9,118 nt of DNA from an uncultured Chthoniobacterales bacterium (GTDB taxonomy: Bacteria > Verrucomicrobiota > Verrucomicrobiae > Chthoniobacterales > UBA10450), in the NCBI GenBank assembly GCA_955652855.1, contig CATPCN010000109.1:1-9118 (forward strand), read 5' to 3'. Shown one piece after another: positions 1 through 6,197 of this stretch. A program made the translations under genes and the position numbers. The notes beneath the pieces are model-generated. The model saw nothing but the letters and a program-made list of their open reading frames with translations, had not been told where the DNA came from and did not search any database. Each line of letters starts with the position of its first letter. Position 1 is the first letter of the stretch.

Positions 1-199
1 GCGACAAAGGATGCTCGCATCAGGCGGCGGTGCGCGCCTTGGCTTTCAAATGGATTCGCATTCTCTATCGCTGTTGGCAGACCCGCACGCCTTACGATGA
101 GTCCACCTATTTGAATGCGCTCAAGCGCCGCGGTTCGCCGCCATTGACTTCAATCGCGACGACCGCAAAAAATACTTGACAGACAATCTCAGGGCGTGA
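1..199 (+). mobile_element. IS110-family insertion sequence, 3' end (partial)
   Basis: The segment holds the C-terminal end of an IS110-type transposase followed by about 20 noncoding bases. After that the sequence turns abruptly into attC sequence (TTAACCGGCCCG from 201). The attC there lacks the GCCTAAC core that its sister sites carry 16 bases further left, so the element seems to have inserted within the site. The right boundary at 199/200 is inferred from where similarity to the other attC sites starts. The rest of the element lies outside the window. Confidence 0.7.
3..179 (+). CDS. IS110-family transposase, C-terminal fragment
   Basis: An open frame enters from the left edge and gives 58 residues before a TGA at 177-179. 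The run includes HQAAVRALAFKWIRILYRCW, then a TPYDE motif and a KRRGSPP ending. These match my knowledge of the C-terminus of IS110/IS116/IS902-type DEDD transposases, where an Ala-Val-Arg-Ala-Leu-Ala-(F/Y)-Lys-Trp helix and a closing TPYDE...L..RGSP segment are typical. The catalytic N-terminal RuvC-like domain and the Tnp20 serine lie outside the window. These enzymes act with a bridge RNA encoded in the element's noncoding end. Only about 20 bases follow the stop here, so that RNA would have to lie at the other end, as in the IS110 rather than the IS1111 subgroup. That subgroup assignment is inference. The gene is opposite in strand to all the cassette genes. Confidence 0.8.
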   Translation, partial: DKGCSHQAAVRALAFKWIRILYRCWQTRTPYDESTYLNALKRRGSPPLTSIATTAKNT

Positions 200-277
200 G
201 TTAACCGGCCCGCCGCCACCGACGCTTGCCAAATAGAGGGCCTGTACCGGCGGGTCCGGTTGAACGCGTGGTGAGGG
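200..277 (-). repeat. attC site 1, interrupted on its R' side
   Basis: This belongs to the zinc-ribbon cassette. The stretch 201-268 matches the sites at 714, 1438 and 7365 almost base for base through the central segment (CCGCCGCCACC, CTTGCCA, TACCGGCGGGTCCGG). The R''-side core at 271-277 is degenerate (GTGAGGG instead of GTTAGGC). The opposite core, GCCTAAC, expected near 185-191, is missing, because the sequence left of 200 belongs to an IS110-family element. Confidence 0.8.
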
Positions 278-280
278 CGC

Positions 281-703
281 TCAGCATGTCCAAATTCCCA
301 GAATGAGGATCAGCGCCTGAGAACTAATGTCAACGGTTGCGTAGGCTGCGACATCTCCAACATCTAGCTCCGGTTCGTTTCGCTGCAATCTCTTCAACAG
401 AGCTCGTATGGCGCCGTGCTCAAACCATGCACCTTGACATGATTGACACCAGCAAAGCGGTTCTTCAAGCCAATTGACTTGAACCAACGCTCCACATTTC
501 AGTGGACATCGCAAAGATGTGATGGTCTTCGGTGACGCAGCAAGCGCGTTGGCAAATTCATCGTAAGAGGAATTGCGAGCGTACCGAATTGCGTGAAGAT
601 ACTGCATGGGCAGCCAGACACCACGACATGCGTCGCACATCCACGCGACATGGCCCTCTGTTTCGCGGATGGTGAGCGAGCTGGAGTCGTGAGGACAATG
701 CAC
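281..703 (-). CDS. Two-knuckle zinc-ribbon (zf-TFIIB-like) protein
   Basis: The product is 140 aa, soluble and probably cytoplasmic, with no signal peptide. It carries two copies of the zf-TFIIB-type ribbon (the TFIIB-like zinc-finger family). In copy 1 CPHD (residues 3-6) is followed by CDACRGVWL (23-31). In copy 2 CPLKC (66-70) is followed by CQSCQGAWF (86-94). The Cys-x2-Cys-x-G-x-W-(L/F) turn in each copy is the diagnostic feature. The second ligand of the first knuckle is Asp/His rather than Cys, which this family often tolerates. The C-terminus ends in a short hydrophobic run (ALILILGIW). The start is GTG, 10 bases after the R' core of the attC to its right, and no strong Shine-Dalgarno is seen apart from the AGGG of that core. 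The stop is 3 bases from the R'' core of attC site 1. The biochemical role is unknown; metal binding is likely. Confidence 0.78.
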   Translation of the reverse strand: MHCPHDSSSLTIRETEGHVAWMCDACRGVWLPMQYLHAIRYARNSSYDEFANALAASPKTITSLRCPLKCGALVQVNWLEEPLCWCQSCQGAWFEHGAIRALLKRLQRNEPELDVGDVAAYATVDISSQALILILGIWTC

Positions 704-713
704 GATTGGAGCG

Positions 714-796
714 CCCTAACAAGACCGGTCGCCGCCACCGGCGCTCGCCAAGTAGAAGGCCTGTACCGGCGGGTCCGGTTGAAATCGTGGTTGGGC
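714..796 (-). repeat. attC site 2
   Basis: This belongs to the SnoaL-like cassette. The outer cores are CCCTAAC (714-720) and GTTGGGC (790-796). The centre shares GCCGCCACC, CGCTCGCCA and TACCGGCGGGTCCGGTTGAA with its sister sites. On the R' side the usual nine-base spacer and the TTAACC arm are shortened, so CCCTAACAAG runs straight into ACCGG. The site is 83 bases long against 93-94 for the most complete members of this class. Confidence 0.85.
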
Positions 797-822
797 GGCA
801 CCGTTCGGTTTCAAACCGCCGC

Positions 823-1341
823 TTATTTCTTTGGTGGTGGCGCTGCTGGCGCTTGCGGTGGCGCAGCAGGAGCGGGAGGCGCATCTGCATTCCACGTGTC
901 GCGGATGTAGAGCCACTTTCCGTCCTTCTTGCGATAGACGGAGAGATACTTGCCGGTCTCGACGACGGCACCCTTCACCGTCACCTTATACGTACCTGAT
1001 TCCCAACCCATGTTGCCCGAGACACCAACGTCGGAATTGGGATTCACCGCAAAAACTGCACCGGCCGCCTTTGAGCCAGCGATGTCCTTGGTGAGAAATT
1101 CCTGGATCGCCGCGCGGCCACTCGCACCAGGCGCACCCGGTGGAAGCAGAACTGCGTCATCGGCATACAGCGCGGCCACCGCTTTCGCGTCGCCGCCGTT
1201 GTACGCTTTCACCCAGCTTGTGGTTTGGGCGCGGATGGCGGCATCATCTGCCGCTGAGGCTGCGTGCGCAAAACCCGCCATCGAGCCCACCAACGCGACG
1301 ATTCCGACAGCAAGCCACGACACCTTCTTGGAGCGATTCAT
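823..1341 (-). CDS. Secreted SnoaL/DUF4440-like (SgcJ/EcaC family) protein
   Basis: The product is 172 aa. Residues 1 to about 30 form a Sec signal peptide: NRSKK, a hydrophobic stretch, then AHA/ASA cleavage options. Residues 32-152 fit the NTF2-like SnoaL/DUF4440 fold. Visible signs are the opening helix with W43 and A46-Y47, the ALYADDAVLLPPGAP segment (57-71), a central GYW-like GTYKVTVKG strand (116-124), and the closing KKDGKWLYIRDTWNAD. A low-complexity Pro/Ala tail (155-170) ends in KK. SgcJ/EcaC-type proteins are called oxidoreductases in databases, but most members have no demonstrated reaction; a small-molecule binding or isomerase role in the periplasm is possible. The start at 1341 was chosen for its Shine-Dalgarno AGGGAGGAAG and because the signal peptide begins there. 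The frame stays open upstream through the attC, which I do not take as coding. It is the only gene of its cassette. Confidence 0.85.
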   Translation of the reverse strand: MNRSKKVSWLAVGIVALVGSMAGFAHAASAADDAAIRAQTTSWVKAYNGGDAKAVAALYADDAVLLPPGAPGASGRAAIQEFLTKDIAGSKAAGAVFAVNPNSDVGVSGNMGWESGTYKVTVKGAVVETGKYLSVYRKKDGKWLYIRDTWNADAPPAPAAPPQAPAAPPPKK

Positions 1342-1399
1342 TCGCTTCCTCCCTGTTGAGTTTTGAATGGCGGTCGCCTGGACCGCGCCGATGGATGAT

Positions 1400-1418
1400 A
1401 CGCCGCTGGCAGCGGCGT
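1400..1418. repeat. Perfect 8-bp stem-loop in the leader of the SnoaL-like gene
   Basis: ACGCCGCT (1400-1407) and AGCGGCGT (1411-1418) are perfect inverted repeats around a 3-base loop. They lie between the R' core of attC site 3 and the start at 1341. No T-run follows in either direction, so a Rho-independent terminator is unlikely. A leader hairpin affecting transcript stability or translation is possible. Confidence 0.5.
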
Positions 1419-1437
1419 TCTGAACCGTCGCGTTGCC

Positions 1438-1531
1438 GCCTAACACCACCAAGCTAACCGGCCCGCCGCCGCCAGCGCTCGCCAGACAGAAAAGCCCGTA
1501 CCGGCGCGTACGGTTGACCGTGAGGTTAGGC
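1438..1531 (-). repeat. attC site 3
   Basis: This belongs to the aspartic protease cassette. The outer cores are perfect: GCCTAAC (1438-1444) and GTTAGGC (1525-1531). The inner arm CTAACCGG and the conserved class centre (CCGCCGCCGCCAGCGCTCGCCAGA, read in two pieces, then CCCGTACCGGCG) are present. The length is 94 bases. Confidence 0.9.
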
Positions 1532-1608
1532 CACGGTCCTCTGGTGGCCATCAACATGCGCGCGCGACGTGGTCTCGCTCCTCCTTTGCGGCCCTTATCG
1601 AGGCCATC

Positions 1609-2646
1609 TCACCGCGCCGCCCCCGGTTCACCTTCAAACACATTCCCACCAGTATAAGAAAAGTACAGGCGGCGTTGGCTAATTGCGAACAGTACCCGAT
1701 GGGCGCGCAAGAAGTCTGCCCCGAGGAGCATTTCTGGCTGCTCGTGGAGCAATTCTGCGGTTCTCATGTTATTTGAATCGGCCAGAGCAGCACCCCACAA
1801 GTTTGCAATTGCTATCCTACTGTTGCTGATTGTCTCGTTTCCAATTGTGAAAGTCTCGAACGGGGCTATCCAGCTCGCAGTTTCATGACGGCCAACGCCC
1901 GCTACCGTCTTGCTAGGAACGACTCCCGGTGATTGCGGCGTGACGCCGGCGCGCGCGGCCGCAGGTAAGTCGATAATCGACCGCTGGGCTCCGCTGTCGA
2001 TGATTGCTCGCACCTTGTGTCCGTTGATGTCAACGGTGAAAAAAGGACGACCGTCAGTGGCGGGGGGCATGTTGAGCTCAACGACCGAAGCATTAACGTC
2101 CCAATAGGCGAGGAAAGCATCCTCGCATCCGATCGGACGGAAGAATTTGAGCTGGCGCGCCGCGAAAGCAAGTTCGATATCGCTTTGAAACAGGAAGTCC
2201 GCGCCAACCACCGCGCCGAAAGGCACGTTCCCCTTTAAATCCCAAATCACCCCGAGATTCAATCGACCGCCATGGACGGAACCAATCGACATTTCGTCGA
2301 CTCGCGTCGTGTACTGAACTGACTCGCCCCCTACGCCCAGCGCACTAATGTTCGAATGCCGAAGCGGAAGCGCCATGCCTTCGACTTGCTCGCGCGTAAG
2401 CAAGGTATTTGAGGCTCCGGTATCGACGAGCATCTTGGTCGATACCCCGTTAATGCTTCCGTCGACAATGGAGTGCGGACCAGCGAGTGAGATCGGCAAT
2501 GCTGCGACGTTTACATAGCGACATCGGGTCGGCGTGGTCTGGGCTAAGCATTCGTCCGTCACAGCGAAAAAGCAAACCGCAATCCATGGGGCGATTATCC
2601 CGACATGTTGCGGTGCGCGGCCTGAAACGTCGTTGGCGGCTCTCAC
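1609..2646 (-). CDS. Secreted retropepsin-like aspartic protease (two-lobed)
   Basis: The product is 345 aa. A hydrophobic segment (residues 16-35, ending in CLAQ) looks like a signal peptide, or a lipoprotein-like signal with C33, so the mature protein is periplasmic or exported. Two homologous retropepsin-type lobes follow. Lobe 1 has the active-site loop VDTGAS (74-79) and the family's GADFLFQSDIEL strand (148-159). Lobe 2 has IDSGAQRS (216-223) and LLGADFLRAHRVLF (307-320). Both catalytic Asp residues (D75, D217) are intact. The arrangement is that of bacterial 'retroviral-like aspartic protease' proteins, presumed single-chain pseudo-dimers; their substrates are unknown. The start is GTG at 2646, 30 bases after the R' core of attC site 4, with a weak purine-rich region upstream. 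A later start is possible, but it would cut into the signal region. The stop lies 77 bases before attC site 3, and that gap shows nothing recognisable. Confidence 0.83.
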   Translation of the reverse strand: MRAANDVSGRAPQHVGIIAPWIAVCFFAVTDECLAQTTPTRCRYVNVAALPISLAGPHSIVDGSINGVSTKMLVDTGASNTLLTREQVEGMALPLRHSNISALGVGGESVQYTTRVDEMSIGSVHGGRLNLGVIWDLKGNVPFGAVVGADFLFQSDIELAFAARQLKFFRPIGCEDAFLAYWDVNASVVELNMPPATDGRPFFTVDINGHKVRAIIDSGAQRSIIDLPAAARAGVTPQSPGVVPSKTVAGVGRHETASWIAPFETFTIGNETISNSRIAIANLWGAALADSNNMRTAELLHEQPEMLLGADFLRAHRVLFAISQRRLYFSYTGGNVFEGEPGAAR

Positions 2647-2675
2647 GTCACGCTTTCGCCTGCCTGGGTCCGGCC

Positions 2676-2758
2676 GCCTAACCGACTCAACTTAACCGGC
2701 CCCACCGGCCCGTCGGAGGGACCGCCGGTTGGGGTCCGCGTTGAACGCCGGATTAGGT
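2676..2758 (-). repeat. attC site 4 (second sequence class)
   Basis: This belongs to the DUF1772 cassette. The outer cores are GCCTAAC (2676-2682) and ATTAGGT (2752-2758). The TTAACCGGCCCC arm pairs with GGGGTCCGCGTTGAA. The centre (CACCGGCCCGTCGGAGGGACC) differs from that of the other class. The stop codon of the preceding gene lies inside the R'' core. Confidence 0.88.
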
Positions 2759-3193
2759 CCTCAGTAACGCCCATATGAAAACGATGGAGGCGGCAAGGCT
2801 CAGCAAACTACGCACAGCGTGAAGCCAACCCCATTTTTCGAGAAGCGCGCGCGTCTCGCTTGAACCAAGATCGAGACCAGGCGAGAGGAGCCGGTTGTTC
2901 GTGGGCACGATCGCGAGGAAAGTGAAGGGCACAACCAAGCCAAGCAGGATGGCGCCGATAAGCCAAGTCGCCCCGCCTCCGAGAAGCCAAACCGCGACGC
3001 CGGACGCCAAACCTACCATCGCCAGCGACGCTTGCATCACGGTCGCGCGTTTATAGCTCGGCGCCCAAACAGTTGCGGCAATCTTGGTGCCGCACCCCAT
3101 TCGAGCAGGATGCTCGACGAGATTGACGTAGATCGCTGCACCGGCAAAGAGTGTGCAGCTAATCGTTGCAACGAACTTGAGGGCGTCGAGCAT
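2753..3193 (-). CDS. DUF1772 (anthrone oxygenase-like) integral membrane protein
   Basis: The product is 146 aa with four predicted transmembrane helices: about 5-24, 50-70, 76-95 and 122-143. Family features are GAAIYVNLVEHPARM (18-32) after the first helix, WxPSYKRAxxMQ (43-54), the PTNNRLL motif (about 99-105), and WxxLHAVRS before the last helix. These match DUF1772, whose eukaryotic relatives are linked to anthrone oxygenation. The bacterial members have no established reaction. The start at 3193 is preceded by AGGGAG at good spacing and lies 21 bases after the R' core of the neighbouring attC, so longer upstream starts that run through the attC are rejected. The stop TAA sits within the R'' core of attC site 4, a sign of a compact cassette. 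Confidence 0.85.
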   Translation of the reverse strand: MLDALKFVATISCTLFAGAAIYVNLVEHPARMGCGTKIAATVWAPSYKRATVMQASLAMVGLASGVAVWLLGGGATWLIGAILLGLVVPFTFLAIVPTNNRLLSPGLDLGSSETRALLEKWGWLHAVRSLLSLAASIVFIWALLRT

Positions 3194-3213
3194 GCGCTGG
3201 CTCCCTGTGCTGG

Positions 3214-3257
3214 ACCTAACGAAACTAGCCGGAGCGTCCGGGTTGAGCGGGTTAGGC
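3214..3257 (-). repeat. attC site 5, 44-base minimal site
   Basis: The outer cores ACCTAAC (3214-3220) and GTTAGGC (3251-3257) are both good. Inside, CCGGA and TCCGG form a 5-bp stem around GCG, and a GTTGAG arm is present. The long central segment of the other sites is missing, so the site is about half their length. It belongs to the cassette that ends with the membrane-protein remnant, whose TAA lies in the R'' core. Confidence 0.8.
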
Positions 3258-3459
3258 GCGGTGCATGTGCGCAACATACAACACCGCCAGAGCGAGAACT
3301 AGACAAAGCGGAGCATAAACCGCGCTATCGAGACGCGCAAAGCGAGTTCCACGAACACGCTTGAAGAAGCCGACTAAAACCAGCACTCGTGGCGACAAGT
3401 ACGGCGCAGGCTACGAGGCCGATAGCAACCGCGAACGTGGCTGAAGGCCCCGCGCTGCT
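3252..3459 (-). pseudogene. Frameshifted remnant of a small membrane protein
   Basis: Two overlapping frames read like one broken membrane protein. From just after the DUF5648 gene's stop (3459 leftwards) one frame reads a hydrophobic run, [20 protein letters not shown], then AGF, and ends at a TAG. From about 3386 to the stop at 3252 a second frame continues with [20 protein letters not shown], then a second hydrophobic helix ([15 protein letters not shown]) and MHRA. A single-base insertion near 3370-3375 would join them smoothly at AGF/VGFF. No start codon precedes the first part. The second part could be read from a GTG at 3386 as a 44-aa ORF. The stop TAA is embedded in the R'' core of attC site 5, as expected of the original cassette gene. 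The family is not recognised. Confidence 0.5.
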
Positions 3460-4437
3460 TCAGTTGTCCGCCAACGCGCAGAAGAACACCGCGTCATTTC
3501 CGTACCCCTCGGGCACGTAGCCCCGCGCGATCATTTCCGCCTTGATCGTGGGGTCCGTCGTGTAGCGATGGTTGCTGTCGACACGCTGGTTCCACAAACG
3601 GTACACGGGGATAGTCCCGATGGGACAACTACCGTCGGCATAGTTCGGATAGTTGATCTCGAACGCATCGTATGTTTCCAGCTTCCACGCCGCGCCAACT
3701 GGTCCGACTAACAAGTTGAACGCCTCGGCCGTACCGCCTTGAGTGTAGACATGGGAGTCCAATCCTGCAGAGGGCAAGCCGTAAAAGCGGTAGGCGGGGG
3801 GGACGTGACCATTGGTCTCTCCCGGCAAGTAGGCGCGGAAACTCTTGCCCGTCCTGACCCACCCCGACTTAACCCCCGTATCAAGGTCGCGTATTTCGTT
3901 CACGTCCTGCGTCAGGAAATAGTGATCAAGGCCGGAATGGTAGAACTCGACCACGGGCGCGGTTACTGGCGGCGTTGCGTACACCGTCAGAAGACTTGTT
4001 CGCGTAAGTTCGCATACCGGCACAAGTGCACGCGTCGCGACATCGTATTGGCGTAGCGATGAGGTGACCGTGTAGCCGCCAACCGAAAGCGAGCCAATGC
4101 GACCTTCTGCGCTCGTAAACGCACCCACGACCGTGTCGACCTCATAGTCGGGAAACGGAGTCCCATCGGTGGTGACGATGACATCCACAGCAATCTGATT
4201 TTCCGAGCCCACAACCACCTTCCTGATCACCATTCGAGGCGGGCCGGAGTACGGTGGGTAGACGTTGTTCAACTCGTAGAGTCCGACCGCGAAGTGGATT
4301 TCATCGCTCGGTAGCGGGTGATACGGCGAGAAACCCATTACCCCCGTGAGGCTGCAGGGGTTGATGATGGCAAGCGCCGCACTGGGGGAAAGAAGGACGA
4401 ATGCAACGAAGGCTACTACGCGAATGACGACTTTCAC
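3460..4437 (-). CDS. Secreted protein: beta-sandwich-like domain plus DUF5648 repeats
   Basis: The product is 325 aa from a GTG at 4437. Residues 1-23 are a clear signal peptide (VKVVIRVVAFVAFVLL... with ALA cleavage). Residues 24 to about 155 form an all-beta-looking domain with FSPYHPLPSDEI near its start and IGSLSVGGYTV (114-124) near its end, related to the N-terminal domain of the next three cassette genes upstream. Residues 160-325 are DUF5648, a repeat of unknown function. The recurring His-aromatic signatures are DHYFLT (171-176), SHVYT and NHRYTTD, with a VYRLWNQ strand and a closing VFFCAL. The protein is probably exported or cell-surface. No convincing Shine-Dalgarno precedes 4437. 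The frame is open back to an ATG at 4617, but that would put 60 unremarkable residues before the signal peptide. No attC separates this gene from the one to its right. Confidence 0.75.
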   Translation of the reverse strand: MKVVIRVVAFVAFVLLSPSAALAIINPCSLTGVMGFSPYHPLPSDEIHFAVGLYELNNVYPPYSGPPRMVIRKVVVGSENQIAVDVIVTTDGTPFPDYEVDTVVGAFTSAEGRIGSLSVGGYTVTSSLRQYDVATRALVPVCELTRTSLLTVYATPPVTAPVVEFYHSGLDHYFLTQDVNEIRDLDTGVKSGWVRTGKSFRAYLPGETNGHVPPAYRFYGLPSAGLDSHVYTQGGTAEAFNLLVGPVGAAWKLETYDAFEINYPNYADGSCPIGTIPVYRLWNQRVDSNHRYTTDPTIKAEMIARGYVPEGYGNDAVFFCALADN

Positions 4438-4780
4438 TTTGATAGGTTCAACGCCGGAGGCGGAGTGGTGATCGGAAGAGCGCGAGCATAGTCGAACAGT
4501 CTTGGATCGAATAGTGTCGCCAATCGGCGACCCACGTAAGACGATCGCAGTGGCCACGTCGCCTAGTCGGTCATCATCTGACAACGCGAGGAAAGCTAAC
4601 GAAGGCGATAAGACCATTCATTGACTTGGGTGAAGTTTTGATCTGCGCGTCCGCGCAACGTGCAATCCTGCTCGTGGAAGTGGCACCCTACCTCCTTGGT
4701 GCGTGACAGATCGAGGCCGGGCATAGCGTATTCACCCATCGCGCGGTGATCGTGAACGAGGATCTGACCCGTTGCGCCTC
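4438..4780. other. 343-base spacer between two DUF5648 genes, no attC
   Basis: Two cassette-like genes meet here without a recognisable attC; I searched both strands for paired RYYYAAC/GTTRRRY cores. On the minus strand a perfect Shine-Dalgarno (AAGGAGGT, complement of 4690-4697) lies only 3 bases before a GTG at 4686. That GTG opens a 22-codon frame whose TGA abuts the ATG at 4617. The spacing is poor and the peptide is not recognised, so I do not call a gene. No terminator or clear promoter was seen. Confidence 0.5.
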
Positions 4781-6049
4781 TCACCGCGCAGCACACATAA
4801 CAACGCTCTCAGGACCATGCCCTTCCGCCACCCACCCGGCGGCGACCATCGCGTCCCGGAGCCTTCGGTCGGTGACATAGCGATGGTTGGGAACCGGGCG
4901 ATTGTTATACAGGCGATACACGGGTTGCGTCGTCGCTGTGCACGCTCCCGTTGTCTTGTCCGGGACCGCGATGTAGAACACATTCCTTGATTCAAGCGTC
5001 CACACATTCGACCACTTCGCGATTACCGCGTCGCACTCGTCGGGATCGGCGGTGAAAAAGTGGGACGTATAGAAACTGCTGAAAAAACGGCAAACGGGAA
5101 CGGAATCAGCCGCTCTTCCGCTCTCCATCTCGTATCCTACGAAACCGCCCACCGAACGAGACCATCCCGCGAATACGCCGGTGTCAATGTCAAAGATTTC
5201 CTCACCGGCCAGCGTGATGAAATAGTGATCGAGGTCCTTGTTGATGAACTCCACGATTACCTTTGCATTGTCGATCGCCGGTGGCTGCGATGTTACGGCG
5301 ACCACCGTAAAGAACGCGCGCACATTCTGTGGAAACGGCAACTGAACCTTGGCACCATAGAGTGATGTAGACGGGGCAGGGTCATAGAGAGGTCCTCGCT
5401 GACTGGCGAAGCCGTCCTTGTCGGTCATCACTGTGTATTGCGGAAGCAGCGCACCCCAACTCCCCACATCCGCTGCGGTATTGAAGCCGCGAAAGCCAAA
5501 CTCATCGCGCATCACGCCGCTTTCGCCACCAGCGGCGGGGGCCATAACCACTGGAACTCCGTCAACGGGGTGCCCTTGGGTATCGGTCACTCGAATTCGG
5601 AATGGCGTGCTTGGTGTAACGGTATTCACTGCTATCTGCCGATCGCCGCCCCACCGGAGGTCAATACCGGCGACAACTGGGCGGACGAGTGAGTCCCGAT
5701 CGAATGTAGTGGAAATGGCAAACGTGTCTTGACTCCACGTCACGTGATACGTGCCAGTGGGTAATGGTCCGAGTTTCGCGACACGTTCGTATGGCCCCGG
5801 CGGAGGCGAAGGGTCGAAACACGTTTGGGGCTTGCTGGTGGACACGATAGACGCGTTCGACCCCGACACGGTAACCGTCGTAGGTTCGAACAAATAGAAC
5901 GTGGGACAGAACAACATTCCACTGGCAACCACCAGCACGTCGCCGTTCAGACCGAGACGAAGGGACAATGACTCGTCGTAGGCGAACGCGGTCGATGCGA
6001 CGAAAAGAATGCTTGCGATTGCTGCTTTGGTGTGGCGATGCTTGACCAC
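4781..6049 (-). CDS. Large secreted protein: cysteine-paired N-domain, Ig-like region, DUF5648 repeats
   Basis: The product is 422 aa. The signal peptide is residues 1-23 (cleavage after TAFA). Residues 24 to about 115 are the shared N-terminal domain: LSLRLGLNGDVLVVASG, C48 and C77 about 29 residues apart, then PPPGPY and LGPLPTGTYHVTW (93-105). Residues of about 120-255 include PFRIRVTDTQGHPVDGVPV and a TDKDGFAS turn, typical of bacterial Ig-like (Big_1-type) repeats. Residues 264-422 are DUF5648 with three His-aromatic signatures, DHYFIT, SHFFTAD and NHRYVTD, ending VVMCAAR. The likely location is the periplasm or cell surface. The function is unknown, with adhesion or matrix binding as a guess. 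The start is GTG at 6049 with AGAGGA two bases upstream, which is close. It follows attC site 6 by 45 bases. No attC is found downstream before the second DUF5648 gene. Confidence 0.8.
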   Translation of the reverse strand: MVKHRHTKAAIASILFVASTAFAYDESLSLRLGLNGDVLVVASGMLFCPTFYLFEPTTVTVSGSNASIVSTSKPQTCFDPSPPPGPYERVAKLGPLPTGTYHVTWSQDTFAISTTFDRDSLVRPVVAGIDLRWGGDRQIAVNTVTPSTPFRIRVTDTQGHPVDGVPVVMAPAAGGESGVMRDEFGFRGFNTAADVGSWGALLPQYTVMTDKDGFASQRGPLYDPAPSTSLYGAKVQLPFPQNVRAFFTVVAVTSQPPAIDNAKVIVEFINKDLDHYFITLAGEEIFDIDTGVFAGWSRSVGGFVGYEMESGRAADSVPVCRFFSSFYTSHFFTADPDECDAVIAKWSNVWTLESRNVFYIAVPDKTTGACTATTQPVYRLYNNRPVPNHRYVTDRRLRDAMVAAGWVAEGHGPESVVMCAAR

Positions 6050-6094
6050 TATCCTCTTGCTCCAAACGACGGTGCCGCGAAAGTCCCTAGCAAT

Positions 6095-6196
6095 GTCTAA
6101 TTGGGCGGACGGCGAGGCGCAACATCGTACTCAATTTCCACAAGAATTGCGCGGTCGACAGGCCCGCCGGTTGGGTCCGCGTTGAACGGGTTAGGG
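6095..6196 (-). repeat. attC site 6, hybrid
   Basis: The right half is typical of the second class: CGCCGGTTGGGTCCGCGTTGAACG, read in pieces, then the core GTTAGGG (6190-6196). The left half is divergent. The best outer core is GTCTAAT (6095-6101), and GCGGAC nearby pairs with GTCCGC of the right half. The middle (about 6102-6155) resembles no other site here. The left limit is therefore uncertain. Confidence 0.6.
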
Positions 6197-6197
6197 C

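Noticed and set aside
1140..1457. Plus-strand open frames within the array, including long ones opposite the SnoaL-like and protease genes
   Set aside because: They lie antisense to genes with clear domains, lack ribosome sites, and are Arg/Ser/Pro-rich as expected of shadow frames in GC-rich DNA.
1342..1557. N-terminal extension of the SnoaL-like gene, with Asn/Gln/Ala-rich sequence faintly like curlin repeats
   Set aside because: It reads through an attC site, while a strong Shine-Dalgarno and a proper signal peptide mark the start at 1341.
4444..4460. attC-like fragment GGTTCAACGCCGGAGG
   Set aside because: Only this short similarity is present; there are no paired cores or arms around it, and the key base of the arm differs.
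4438..4617. 60-residue N-terminal extension of the second DUF5648 gene
   Set aside because: It would precede a clear signal peptide and has no family-like features. The GTG at 4437 is preferred, although its ribosome site is weak.
4618..4686. 22-codon ORF with perfect AAGGAGGT upstream
   Set aside because: The spacing to GTG is only 3 bases and the peptide has no recognisable character. It is mentioned as an oddity but not called as a gene.
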